In this document: positions 22,088-33,600 of the stretch, in pieces | How positions within the stretch are numbered: the first letter of the stretch is position 1 | How the letters are laid out: each line of letters begins with the position of its first letter | From: Brachionus rotundiformis | Taxonomy: Eukaryota > Rotifera > Eurotatoria > Ploima > Brachionidae | DNA length: 64,000 nt | Direction: 5' to 3' | Assembly (NCBI GenBank): GCA_016802295.1 | Contig: JAESIW010000137.1 | Coordinates: forward strand, 2,427,944-2,491,943 | Translations under genes and position numbers: made by a program | The notes under the pieces: generated by a model | The model's database searches: none | Told to the model about the DNA's origin: nothing | Seen by the model: only the letters and a program-made list of their open reading frames with translations

Positions 22088-24716
22088 ATGAAGTCGAGTT
22101 TTTATTTAATAATACTTCTATCAGATTGGTGTTTTTGTGTCCAAATGGAAGTATCATCGGATACAAACAATTCGATAATAGCATCTACTAGTTACAATTG
22201 GCCTGTTCTTACTTTAAGTGTCTTTTCAATCTTCGGAATACTTGGAAATATTTTAGTTTGTTTAACAATTAAAAGAGATCAAGATCTTCAGACAAAAACT
22301 AATTTTTATTTATTTTCGTTAGCAATAGCTGACTTAGCAGTCTGCTTGATAGTAATACCACTTTCTATAATTCAAGATTTTTCAGGTAAGCTCGTTTTTG
22401 TGTTTTTAAGATTTGAAAAATTTTAAGGCTACCAGGAGTATGCTAATAGCACATATGTATTGTTTGATTTATGTTCAATACGTATCAAAAAAGCCTAATA
22501 AATATTCAACTTAAGGAGAGATAATGTGATAAAAGAAGCAGGTGCTTTTAATAAATAAGGATTTAGATAATGGAATAAAGCAAATTTTTATCAATTCTTG
22601 AAATCAAATTTCAAAAATAATTATTACACGAAGGTTTTAAAGTTAATATAAATTTTCAGCAATTTGTTAGATTATATGCCTTTTCTGCTAGTCTTTGAAA
22701 TTTTAAACAATCATCTTGGCATAAGTCAAATACAGATCATTATTACTAATGATAAATAACTGAAAATTATCTTTAAAATAAATCTTAAGTTAAAAAATTA
22801 GTTTTAATGAATCATTTATATGATCGTAATAAGAAAAAATTAATTGATAATTTTGATAATAATTTTTTGTTCATTTGTTTAAGATTATTTTAAAGAATTT
22901 ATTAATTCTAATAATCGGAAAAAAGTAATATGGTATTGTATGAGTATTTTAAAAATCGATTAGCAGAACTCTCCTCTGAATTAATTTGAATTATCGGTAT
23001 TGTGAATTTCAAAAACGAACAGAAGAAAAATTCTTTCTATTTTGATAAATTAAAATTTACTTAAATAAAACATATTTAAAAAAATACTGCAACTTTTTTT
23101 TAGTTAAACAAAATCAATAATCAATTTCAGCATTATTGATGCTTTACTTTTTGCATCAATAATACAATATCTACATCAGAAAAATTATTTCAGGCAAAAA
23201 TGATGCAACAAAGTATATTGCACTATGTTTCAGTATTTTATTAAGTATATTTTATTTTAGTAAATTTTAATTTATCAAAAAAGGAAGAATTTTTGTTTGT
23301 TTGTTTATGAAATTCGCAATACCGAATTATCAATATTGATGCGTTTTACTTAATAATTATTATTATATAAATTACTTTATCTAACTATTAAATAATTAAA
23401 AGCTACTAAATAATAAATTATTTAAAATTCTCAAATCTTAAGATCAATGGATATTCTCTGTGAACATTTGTATTTGTTGGATATTTTCAGGTAAAAAAAG
23501 ATTAAACTATTAAATTAAAAAATAATTTTAAATTAAAAACATTTTTTGTCAAGATATTCTTTTATGTACAGCTTCGATTTATCACTTGTCAACGTTATCA
23601 ATTCTTCGATTTATTGCAATTCAGTATCCACTTAAATCAAATCGAACAACTTCCTACAAAATTACATTTTTTATTATATTCTTAATTTGGACTGTATCAA
23701 TACTTTTGTCCAGTTTAATCATTTATTTGGGATATAAGGACTTAAGAAATGTGATTAATTTTGACACCAAACGATGTATGCTCAATAATGACAAGTTTAT
23801 CATATATGGTTCAATTATTTGCTTTGTAATTCCTATTATTATAATGATTGTGATGTTTTTTTTAATGACTCGTAAACTTCGTCAGCAGTTGGCAAAGCTA
23901 AGTGAAAAAGACAAAAATACTCGATCAGATAGACAAAAGAGAAATAGAAAAAGATCAAATGAGTTAAGGATGGTGTCTTTCAATCGTCGAAATATCAGAT
24001 ATTCAAATACTTGTGACCAGAGCCCAATATTTTCTTCAGTAAAAATTAAGTCCTTGGTAAATAGGAATGAACACGAGTTTTGCAATATAAATTCATCAGG
24101 CTTTGATTCTGTGACTGAAAATTTAGAATCAAGTCAGCAAAAACAAGGATATAAAGACTACCAATTACGTCGACACGCTGCCAAAAGTGTTATGCAAAGT
24201 TCAAACTTCAAAACTTCAATTGGATCAATAATGTCCAACCAAACAAGCAATTTTAGCCAAAATTCCTTTCAAAAGCAGCTTACTATTGATTCGTTTACTT
24301 ACAAGACAAAAAAGAGAAATTCCATGTACAAAGGAAGCATAATTTTCAAAAACTATGAGATTAAAAATGTCATTCGAAATCATATTAATCAAATGGACAC
24401 GCAAAACGAGCTCAAGGCCTTGCAAGTCCTTGGTATTGTGTTTATAGCCTTTTTAATTGCATGGTTACCATATTGTTTGGTTAATATTATCATAGCCATT
24501 TACTCGATTAATAGGAAAAATACATTTTATTTACAAAAATGTTTGAGTTTTTTAACATACTTGGGATATTTTCAGTCCACTTTCAATCCAATTATATACA
24601 CAGTTTTCAATAGAAAATTTAGAAACAATTTTATACAACTCTTAAGATGCTCAAGAAGAAATAAAAAACAAAGCAAATATTTCATTAGTAAAAATTTAAT
24701 TTATTACCGAAGCTAA
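22088..24716 (+). CDS. Aminergic (5-HT2-like) class A GPCR with LRF in place of DRY
   Basis: Exons 22088..22385, 23443..23490 and 23554..24716 sum to 1509 nt, 502 residues. Seen: TM1 GILGNILV, TM2 LAIADLAV, TM3 WIFSVNICICWIFSD-ILLCTASI with Asp116 at 3.32 (the amine-binding position), Cys109 at 3.25, ECL2 cysteine in KRCMLNNDKF, TM6 NELKALQVLGIVF...AWLPYC, TM7 LGYFQSTFNPIIYTVFN and a basic tail. The TM5 entry and VLGIVF are closest to 5-HT2 receptors, so biogenic amine binding is expected. Odd features: residues 133-135 are L-R-F where DRY is expected, though E6.30 is kept; W7.40 is Tyr; Cys at 6.47 is Ala. The third loop is long (about 180 residues) and Ser/Asn-rich. The 48-nt exon 2 is bounded by a 1057-nt intron holding a dispersed repeat. 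Confidence 0.85.
22500..22745 (+). repeat. Dispersed 246-bp repeat, copy 1 (GPCR intron 1)
   Basis: Nearly identical to 25326..25571 in the same orientation. The few differences I can see cluster near the left end (AGGAGAGATAATG versus AGTAATGATAATG). This copy lacks the terminal inverted repeats that flank copy 2. Confidence 0.92.
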
Positions 24717-25298
24717 ATTTGTGTATTTGTTTAGTGAATTTAATAAATTTTTTGTCTAAAAATATAGAAATGGCATTTAAATTAATTAATTTAATTTAAT
24801 CTTTATATATTAGTTTTTATAATTTAATAAAAAGGAAATTTTCAAAAAATAAAAAATTATCTTAAGAATTAGTAATAAATCAAATAGTTTCTTAATAGAT
24901 TGATAATAAAAACTATTTACGTTGGTTTATTTTTTCAATCCTTTTCAAAAATATTTACTGAATTGAATTTGTTTTAGCCAAAGCCAATTTCTTTTAAATA
25001 ATTAATTTATAAATAAAAGATTGATCTATATTCGCTGCGTTCAATAGTTTTATTTACTTTGCAATAAATTTTAATGAAAAGTAATCAAATACGTGGGAAA
25101 TTAAGTGATTTTAAAGTTTAAATTGATAATATTTTTTAATTATTTTGCTAAAATCTAAACAACCAACGATTTATTTGACTAAATAAATTCGTTTTTAGAT
25201 ATAGTAATTATCAGAATTAAAAATTATTAAAAAAAGTTAATTTATTTGATTTTGCTTTATTATTGGATTTTTAATTTTATTAATTGGAAAAAAAATAA
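24717..25298. other. 3' flank of the GPCR gene
   Basis: 580 bp of AT-rich DNA with several AATAAA-like signals just after the stop. No gene seen. Confidence 0.4.
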
Positions 25299-25627
25299 GA
25301 AATTTACATTCAAAAACATATAGGTAAATATTCAACTTAAGTAATGATAATGTGATAAAAGAAGCAGGTGCTTTTAATAAATAAGGATTTAGATAATGGA
25401 ATAAAGCAAATTTTTATCAATTCTTGAAATCAAATTTCAAAAATAATTATTACACGAAGGTTTTAAAGTTAATATAAATTTTCAGCAATTTGTTAGATTA
25501 TATGCCTTTTCTGCTAGTCTTTGAAATTTTAAACAATCATCTTGGCATAAGTCAAATACAGATCATTATTATTACATTATACAAATTTTCTCTCATTAAA
25601 ACCTATAGGTTTTTGAATGTAAATTTC
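25299..25627. mobile_element. Small TIR element (MITE-like) carrying repeat copy 2
   Basis: The ends are a 27-bp inverted pair, GAAATTTACATTCAAAAA(C)..TATAGGT at 25299-25325 and its complement at about 25601-25627, with one mismatch. There is no coding capacity. A target-site duplication is not clear. Its interior is mostly the 246-bp repeat shared with the GPCR intron. Confidence 0.72.
25326..25571 (+). repeat. Dispersed 246-bp repeat, copy 2 (inside the TIR element)
   Basis: Partner of 22500..22745. It sits immediately inside the left TIR and ends about 30 bp before the right TIR. Confidence 0.92.
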
Positions 25628-25683
25628 GAAAGATTAGACTCTAGTCCGAAAGAAAATTCATCATAATTAAATATTTTAAAATT

Positions 25684-27177
25684 TTAAATTTTCTTTTGAA
25701 AAACTCCGAGTTTGTTTTTTTGAAAATTGTGCTTGAAAGTAAGTGAAATCAATTTTAAAACAAGCTCAATGATCTCTGTTAAACTTAAAACACTAATTCC
25801 TACGAATAGACCTAAATTTCCGCCAATACTAGACAATACAGAAAAAACAGACCATACTGGCATTTCTATTACTTCAGTAACTGATGTGTCGTCATAGTAA
25901 AAATTTAATAGTATCACATTTTTTCTTGCTTTTTCAGCTGAACCATATGAGACTATATTTTTGAGAACCAAATCCTCTTTTTTGTCTTTTTTTTCGTCAT
26001 TTTCTTGAGATTCATTTAGTGTTCTAGCTATTAAATCAAAATACCAATTTGTATAGAAATCAGAAAAACTTAGCTTTGTGGAATAGTGATATTTCTCACA
26101 TTCTAATGGACAATCATTATCACATTCTGCTGTCTGATTTGAGAAAAAACTCTGAAAAAATACTTCTTTGCATCGAATATGTTTTGTTGAACTGCACTTT
26201 GTCATGTTTTGAGTACTTGAAACTGATGAATCAGAACAATTGCATTTTTGTTCTAATTTTAAGTTAAAACAAACATTTAGGCACAATTCTTTTGAATATT
26301 TTTTAACACCTAATTGATTAAACATTATCTTCATTGTGTATGATTTTTCTGAATTTGAGTTTGTTACATCTAGAACACAATTGCTGTAAGGTTTTTCTAG
26401 TTTTTTGTTCAAAGTCCTAGTGATTTTCACTTCAGTTGAATATCCAGCTGCTGCATCTTGACCATGATCCAAAATGCTTTTAGTTTCGGAATGATTATGT
26501 ACCAAAAATCGAATTCCTCTACTGATCGTAAATGCCTCAGAATCAGAATAATTTCCAACATATATTTCTAGCCTTAGTCCACTCTGAGATCCACTTTTAC
26601 CAATCGTTTTTGTTCCATTCGGATTAAATTTGAAACAATTTCCATAATCATAGTTATAAAAGATTTCAAAATCTGTCTTTCCGCAAAGGAAGCTATTAAA
26701 CTTGCATTTATAAATAGTTTTATCAAAATCTATGGTAAATATTTTTTTATCTTTATCTGACAAATCATATACATATGATTTAATAATACTTGAAGCTGAA
26801 AGCCATAATAAATTGGGACTTGTGTTATAACTAAAATTATTTTGGGCTAATAAATCTTGAAAGGTAGCATATACCAAAGGATCTGCTGTGTTGAATGGAT
26901 TTTGATTGCATATGGTAATCGAAGGAAAAAATGAAGTTATTTCTTCTTTTACTTGGATGTTTACATACACTGGTAATTTGGTCACATCAATTAGTGTCAC
27001 AATTATTTGATAAGCGCATGTAATTGCACTGGCCGAAAATGCTATTAACCAAAAAACGATACTAAATTTACTCTTTGACTTAACAATGTTTGGAATACCG
27101 TGACTAGTTGATGATAAACACCATTCAGTTATTGTTTCTTTTACCAACAAAGACCACGACATTTTCTTCAAAGACAT
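25684..27177 (-). CDS. DEG/ENaC/ASIC-family sodium channel subunit
   Basis: Single exon, 497 residues. The family forms trimeric amiloride-sensitive Na+ channels gated by acid, peptide or touch. Seen: the N-terminal gating His-Gly in STSHGIPNIV; TM1 FSIVFWLIAFSASAITCAY; the post-TM1 box FPSITICNQNPF; a cysteine-rich ectodomain (CLNVCFNLKLEQKCNCSD, CDNDCPLECEKYHY); and TM2 with the degenerin region and selectivity filter in GGNLGLFVGISVLSLTEIIE, where GIS is the GxS filter. The start at 27177 is the first ATG; the open frame extends upstream only through near-cognate codons. The absence of introns is unusual here and may mean retroposition. The ligand is not predictable. Confidence 0.93.
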   Translation of the reverse strand: MSLKKMSWSLLVKETITEWCLSSTSHGIPNIVKSKSKFSIVFWLIAFSASAITCAYQIIVTLIDVTKLPVYVNIQVKEEITSFFPSITICNQNPFNTADPLVYATFQDLLAQNNFSYNTSPNLLWLSASSIIKSYVYDLSDKDKKIFTIDFDKTIYKCKFNSFLCGKTDFEIFYNYDYGNCFKFNPNGTKTIGKSGSQSGLRLEIYVGNYSDSEAFTISRGIRFLVHNHSETKSILDHGQDAAAGYSTEVKITRTLNKKLEKPYSNCVLDVTNSNSEKSYTMKIMFNQLGVKKYSKELCLNVCFNLKLEQKCNCSDSSVSSTQNMTKCSSTKHIRCKEVFFQSFFSNQTAECDNDCPLECEKYHYSTKLSFSDFYTNWYFDLIARTLNESQENDEKKDKKEDLVLKNIVSYGSAEKARKNVILLNFYYDDTSVTEVIEMPVWSVFSVLSSIGGNLGLFVGISVLSLTEIIELVLKLISLTFKHNFQKNKLGVFQKKI

Positions 27178-28152
27178 TCTCCTTGTTTTTTTAATAAACA
27201 AATTAAAATAAAACTTTATTTTTGTTAAAATGTTTTTAGAAATATTTTCTAATGATTTTTTTTCTTTGTATAAACTTTTTATATATTTCGTTAACAGGAA
27301 ACAAATTAATAAAATTTTCACATTAAATTTAAAAGTTTAAAGTATATTTTATTGATTGATTTTAATATAAATGCTTTATTTGATTAATACTGCCAACGAT
27401 CATTTTATATAAGTTTTATTGTGGAATATTTAAATAAGGGTTTTTTAAAAAAAAATAAATTTTATCCAATTATATATTGATTAATAAAGAATATAGTTTT
27501 CTTTTAAATTTAAATACGATAATTTAGAAAATAAAACCTGTAAGAAATAAACCTTTTATTTTATAAAATTATGCTATACAAAAATTAAACAGCTATTAGT
27601 TAATTAATTATTACTTATTATTTCTAAAACTAAATTTATATTTAAATTGAAAATAAATAAATTATATCTATGTTTGTTATAAAAAATCATTTTAATGTTA
27701 TTCTCCTCTTTTTACAATCGGATTTAGGAACTACTTTGGCAGAATTTTGAGTGCTAGGGCAAAGATCTGTTTGTCTAAATGCCCGTTTAAAAGCTATTCT
27801 GATTCAAAAAACCAATAATTTAGTTATTTTAATTTAATTTTGTCAAAAATATTTTTAATAAAACACTATTCATGAATAGTTCTATCCAGCATGTTAATAT
27901 AAAATATTATATATTTCAAAAAATTCATTCATTAAAAGTTAACTTTTAATGTAAAAAAATTGATCTTTTCAGTTTAATTATGTTTGTTATAAAGATCAAA
28001 TAGACAATATTTTTTTAGAATAAATAAAAAAAGTGCTTATAATTTTCTATCTAAAATAGTAAAGAAGCAGTTCTAAATTATTTAATATTAATTGATTAAA
28101 AAAATAGAGTAAAATTAAAAATTGGTATTTTCCAAATTTTTATTTTTCATTT
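27178..28152. other. Intergenic between the DEG/ENaC gene and WDR46
   Basis: About 1 kb, AT-rich except for the exon-like segment 27687..27798 listed separately. Confidence 0.4.
27687..27798 (-). other. Orphan terminal-exon candidate
   Basis: After a TCAG acceptor, the minus strand stays open for 36 codons to TGA (IAFKRAFRQTDLCPSTQN...CKKRRITLK). GC and residue complexity stand out from the flanks. There is no ATG in frame and I found no upstream exon. It could be an unrecognised gene's last exon or a relic. Confidence 0.3.
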
Positions 28153-29877
28153 TTATTTAATTTTTTTATTGAATCTATCAAAAACATTATAAACTTTTTC
28201 TAGCTTTGGTTGAATATTTTTAGCTTCCTGTCTTTCGATTCTTTCGAATTCTTTGAACTCTTTAACAAATTCTTTTAAATTAGTGGCTTTAACAGCTTTT
28301 TTTCGGGCCTCTTTCCTTCCAGTTTTGCTCTTTCCTTTCATTTTTTGCCGAGGCTCAAAGTCAATTTTTTTCGGCTTGAGGAACAATTTTTTATTCCGTT
28401 CGATCATTTTTTCTTCCAATGTCTTTCTATCAACTTGCTTAAGTTTAATCGGGTCTAAAGAAATAAGCTCTGGTTGAATTTTTTCCAGCAAAGCTTTGAC
28501 CTCCCATTGCTTTCGTTGGTTCTTTGATTCGTAAGGATTCGCTTCCATGGCGTCAAAATTCGCCTCAGCTGATCCAGGTATCAAAAGACTCGAAATACCA
28601 TAGGAATGTCCAACTCCAAGAACGTCTTCAAATGGGCAAAATTGTAGATTTTGTATATTAGCATTGTTTAATCTGTGCTTTAAATAAATATCATTTGGTG
28701 TCATATCTTCAATATACTGCTCTTCAGTATCCACTTCTTCTTCATTAAATTTGATATAGTCGTCTTTGAATACAACAACTTCATTTCTTAAACCAGCAGC
28801 TATTAAATTTTTTTGACTAAAAGCCAAACTTGAAGCGCCAGCATTCAGTTTTATTGACTTTAATTGCTTATAGGTCCGTAGGTCCCAAACATTGAGCAAA
28901 TGATCCAAACTAGAAGTAATCATGTAATTACCAGTTTGATTTATTGCGAGAGATTTAACTGCTGCTTTATGACATAGCATTTTTACCAATGGTTCTTTAA
29001 CATTGGGTGACCAAAGCGTTACGACGCCATTGTGATGTCCTAAATGTATTATAGCATTTGCTGGATTTTGTGCCATTACATCACAACGACCATGAGCAGT
29101 GGAGAATCCAGCTACTTTTTTACCTAAACTAACATCTATATATGACAAATATCCACACTCGTTCTGCAAAATTTCAAATTTAAATTTAAAAATTAAATAA
29201 AGTGTAATCATACTTACAATAGAAGATAACAAAAAATGATATGGTAAAAATTCCAGTCTGGTAACTCGGTCCAAAACTTTGAGACAATGCAATTCGATGC
29301 CTTGATTGTCATAAATATAAGTCCATTGTTTCTGAGCTACTGCGTACATGGTTTCAATATGCAACCATCTTATTTAAAATTTTTTATTCTTAAAAAAATT
29401 TTAAAATTTAATAAACTTACTTGACATCATTTATTTTTTCCATTACATTTATTTCACAGTGGAGCTTTTTAGTTTGCCAATCAAACGATCCTACATGGCC
29501 AAGTGATCCTCCAATTAATAGATGCCTACAAACTTATTGATTAAACTATCTTTACTTTTTTTAGTTAAAAACCTTCCGTTTCTGGTGTAGTTTAGGCGAT
29601 ATGGACCAAATTTATCCAAATTTAGCTCAAAATATTTTTGAGCACTGAATAAATCAACATTTTCAACTATGCTTCTTTGATTTATTATTTCATTTTCATC
29701 TTCTTTTTCTAAAAATCTTTTTTTATATCAAAATTTATTAATAATATTAGAATTTTTGAATAAATACCCCGATTGTGCGAATGCTACATCGTTCATTATA
29801 TTGTTAAGATCTCGTTTGTCAACATTGATACGAGATTTGGTTGTTTTTTGGTTAAAAAACCGACTTTTTTTAGACAT
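28153..29877 (-). CDS. WDR46: WDR46 / UTP7, SSU processome WD-repeat protein
   Basis: Five exons (29768..29877, 29573..29716, 29421..29525, 29218..29368, 28153..29163) sum to 1521 nt, 506 residues. WDR46/Utp7 is a nucleolar component of the small-subunit processome needed for 18S rRNA maturation. Diagnostic stretches are GPYRLNYTRNGRHLLIGG, HVGSFDW, WLHIETMYAVAQKQWTYIYD, GIELHCLKVLDRVTRLEFLP, and the WD blades HHNGVVTLWSP and SLDHLLNVWDLRTYKQ. The C-terminal BING4-type region has CPFEDVLGVGHSYGISSLLI and PGSAEANFDA.EANPYE, then a basic tail. The exon 2 acceptor was fixed by phase; the neighbouring TTTTTAG site would create a stop. It is divergent from DYM, with 776 bp between start codons. 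Confidence 0.95.
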
Positions 29878-30653
29878 TTTTCTTTAATTTTTTATAATTC
29901 TAAAACATGTGTATTTAATAAAAATAAATAATTCAAAAATATTAAAAGCAATCCTTATATTTGAAAACTTTTGATTAAATTCTAAATTAGTGTTCCTGCA
30001 TTAAAATCTTAACTTTTTTTCAGCATTTTACTTTTTAAAAAGTTGACTTTTTGTTAATATTTTTTTAAAAGGTTTTATTTTTAGTAATTATTTAATTAAA
30101 TATTATAATAAATTATATGATTGATCCAGTTATACATTTGTCATTATAAAAATTTGTATAATCAAATGAAAGAAATGTTTTGATGATGACTACTTATTTA
30201 ATTAATGAAGATTCATTGTTAAAGTTAAAAAAACTGACCTAAATTTAAAAGCTATTTAGTTTATTACAACTACAATTTTTAATTATTTAATTCAGGTCAT
30301 TTAAGTTTCCTTTTAATTTAAAATAAATCTGTAAATTCAATATATTCTCTCAGTTTGATCGAAATTATTTACTTAGATGGTTTCAAAATTGAACAAAAGA
30401 ATTAATTAAAAATCCTAAGTTCGATTTATTTTGAAGAATCGTTTCTAAATTTTAGAATTTTTCTTGAAATAAAATTCATAAATAAATATTTTTCAATTTT
30501 TTAAATTAATGATATTAACTAGGATAGAAGGTAAATTTATTGTGAATAATTAGAAAAATGTTTAATGGTTAGATTTTATTATTTGTTATTTTTTAGAAAA
30601 AAAATAAAAACATCGAATCAAAAAACCTAATTAATTCAAGTAAACAAAAGCAA
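29878..30653. other. Divergent intergenic region between WDR46 and DYM
   Basis: 776 bp of AT-rich DNA; both promoters must lie here. No named element recognised. Confidence 0.4.
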
Positions 30654-33600
30654 ATGGGCGCCGAATTCAGTTCATTAGATCAATTAAATAAAAATGTTTG
30701 TATCAACCGATTAGTTAACGACGAACACATAGATGAAAATGATCCATTTTGGAACCAGCTACTCTCATTTACCATCAATCTACCACTTACAAAGTATTCA
30801 TTTTAAAAGATTTTCTTTAATAGTCCAATGAATTGGAAATTTGATATTATGCCCACAAGCGTTATCTAAATCATCCCAATTTAAGCACCATGTAAAAATA
30901 CCCGCCAGACCTAATTTTTTGGCGTACTCAGCTTTTGCCTTTGCACTTCGAATATCTCCAGTATTCGCCCATTGATCATCATAAAATGCATAATAAACCT
31001 CTGCCATTTCATCATAAATTCCAGTTCCACCATTTTGTATCAGTTTACACAGTTGTGGATACAGTGACCATCCTCCTGAGTATCCTACACCACGAACTGG
31101 AGCATGAAACCCGTTTTTATGGGAATCCTTTAGTTGAAATGTATGCCCCCCAGCATTTAAACCCATAACTATCTTTTTTCTTGGTACATTTTGTTCGATT
31201 AAATAATTAATTGTTGAATTTGAGTTTAACAGTGCATCATAGCCAGTCTCTTCAGGTCTAGCATATAATGGCGATGCATAGGCTGTATAAGTATTATATA
31301 TAGTATTATAATCATAGCACATCACATTTATAAAGTCTAAAAATTTTGATAAACCATCAAGATCAAAGCAGTCTTTAATAATATTGATTCCAGCCCCGAT
31401 TGCGGCACTTAGCTGTAAATTTAGGGATTTTTTTTGTATCTGCCATCGAAATTTTTGTAACAAAAGAGTAAATTTAAACTTGTCTTCATTACATGGATAT
31501 TCCCAGTCAAAATCAATACCATCATATCCATAAGTTACTGCTAAATCAAGGGCGTTCATTACAAACGAATCAATTTTAGATTCATTTTTTACAATATGAT
31601 GCATAGCTGTTGCATTTGTTGCCAAAGAAAGAATAACTTTGAGCAATGGATTGATTTTTTTAAGATGAGTTATTTTTCTCAAGACATTGGAACAATTATA
31701 GGGTTTTTGAACGATAGCTGGACTTGTTTCTTCTGAATGTTCATGAACACATCCGATCAGAATAATGTGTGTGCATAGATCAGGTGGTACTGATTCAGGT
31801 TTGAGATTTTGTGGCTCGTAAACATAATAACATGGAAAAATAAATTCCTTTTGACCTATGATTTGATCTATTGAAAGCAACAGATAAAAAATATTCAAAA
31901 TATACTTATTTTTCATTTTTTTTTAATTATGATTTTTTGAGTCTTTGATTTTAATGACTAAAAATACCTGGGTTTAAAATATTTTGTCTTCTATTAAAAT
32001 ATTATAATTTAAAAGAGCTAATTCAAAGAAACTGGATGAAAATATAGCTTTGAGTTGCCAAAAATTCCATCAGAATAATCCAAAGAGTGGCAATTATTCG
32101 TCTTTAATAAGAGTTTTCACACGAAGAGCTAATGAAACTAGAAAAATGGCAGAAAAGTATTTTCAAATTTTAATTTTATCTAATTTGTTTAAAAAAAAAT
32201 TACAATTAATAGTAAACTTATGATTTTACACACATCTAATGCGTTATTTATAATTCGGTGTATTACCAAGTACATGATAGAGATTGAAAATGAATCAGTT
32301 CTTTTGGAGCAAATGAATTTTTGCCAAGATGAATTAAAAGTTGAGTCAGAACAAAATCCTGATACAAATGGTGATAATTCGAATAATCAAAATGATTATT
32401 CTACAGATAGTTCCACTGCTTCACCGAAAAGATTATATAATCCTAATAAAATTTATCGCAAGTGGAAATCTAAACCTAACCATGAGTCAACTCTTCTAGA
32501 CTCTCAGGAAAATTCAATTGGTTATGAAAGTGACTCTGATATACCACAAAATATAGATCAAAATCGATCGAATATTAAAAAAACTGATAATATTCTTTAT
32601 TTGTTAATAAAGAATATTTTACAAATATGCACCGAAGTTCCTGTTAAGTAAACACATATTTTACATATTTTAAAAGTTTAATTTGTTTGATTTAAAAATT
32701 ATTTAAATTTAATAATTAGAAATCATTTTTAATTATTTTATAGATTAAACAGATTTTTTTTATTTTTTAATATGTGTTAAATTAATTTCGGATTATTTTT
32801 TTATAATTTAAAATTTTCAAATATAAAAGATTCTATTCGTACAATCTTCATTTGGAAGCATTAAACACCCTTCTAATTCTTCTATCAAGTCAAATGTATT
32901 CAAAAACACCAGCTTATGAATCCGTAATATTTGATATTTTTATGCAAAAAATGGAGTAACTTTTATCAAATTAATTAATAAAATCATTTATTTTTTACAA
33001 AAAGTCGATTTGTATCAGATTTTGTCAAAGTATTGCTAAAAAATATAATTCAACAAATGCCACCTCCTTCCACTGCTCAAAATTTGTCATCTTATTTGTC
33101 GAATGAATCCCAAAATCAACGCTCATTTATGTCTAGCGTTGCCAGTGGTCTTTGGTCAGTAATGACTTTAGGTCTTGGCTCCGCAAAAACAACAACTGAT
33201 CAACAAAACCCAGATGATGATGAAGCTGAAAAATCATTTCTATTCAATCTTTCGGGTGACAGTACAGCTCAAAATACAGATGACCAACTCGACTGCTCGA
33301 GTCGATATCTTGCTTGGCAAAGCTGTCACATTCTTCTAATTTTATCAAACAACTGCACAAACGAATCATTGTATAATCCATTTAGATTGGCACTATTTCA
33401 TTTTACGGATACACAAAATACACCTACAAATTTACCAAATTCAGAGCCTTTGCCTTGGTTTAGTATCGATTTTTCAAAGCTATTTCAAATGTTTACTTGT
33501 ACTGTACATACTGACCAATATTCATTACTGCTCTACATGCTACTACACAGAAATCAGCATTTTAAAATGTTTATTCTTTCTAGACTTCAAATAGATCTTT

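Noticed and set aside
29701..29716. Alternative TTTTTAG acceptor in WDR46 exon 2
   Set aside because: Would produce a TGA within four codons; the GATATAAAAAAAG site keeps the phase.
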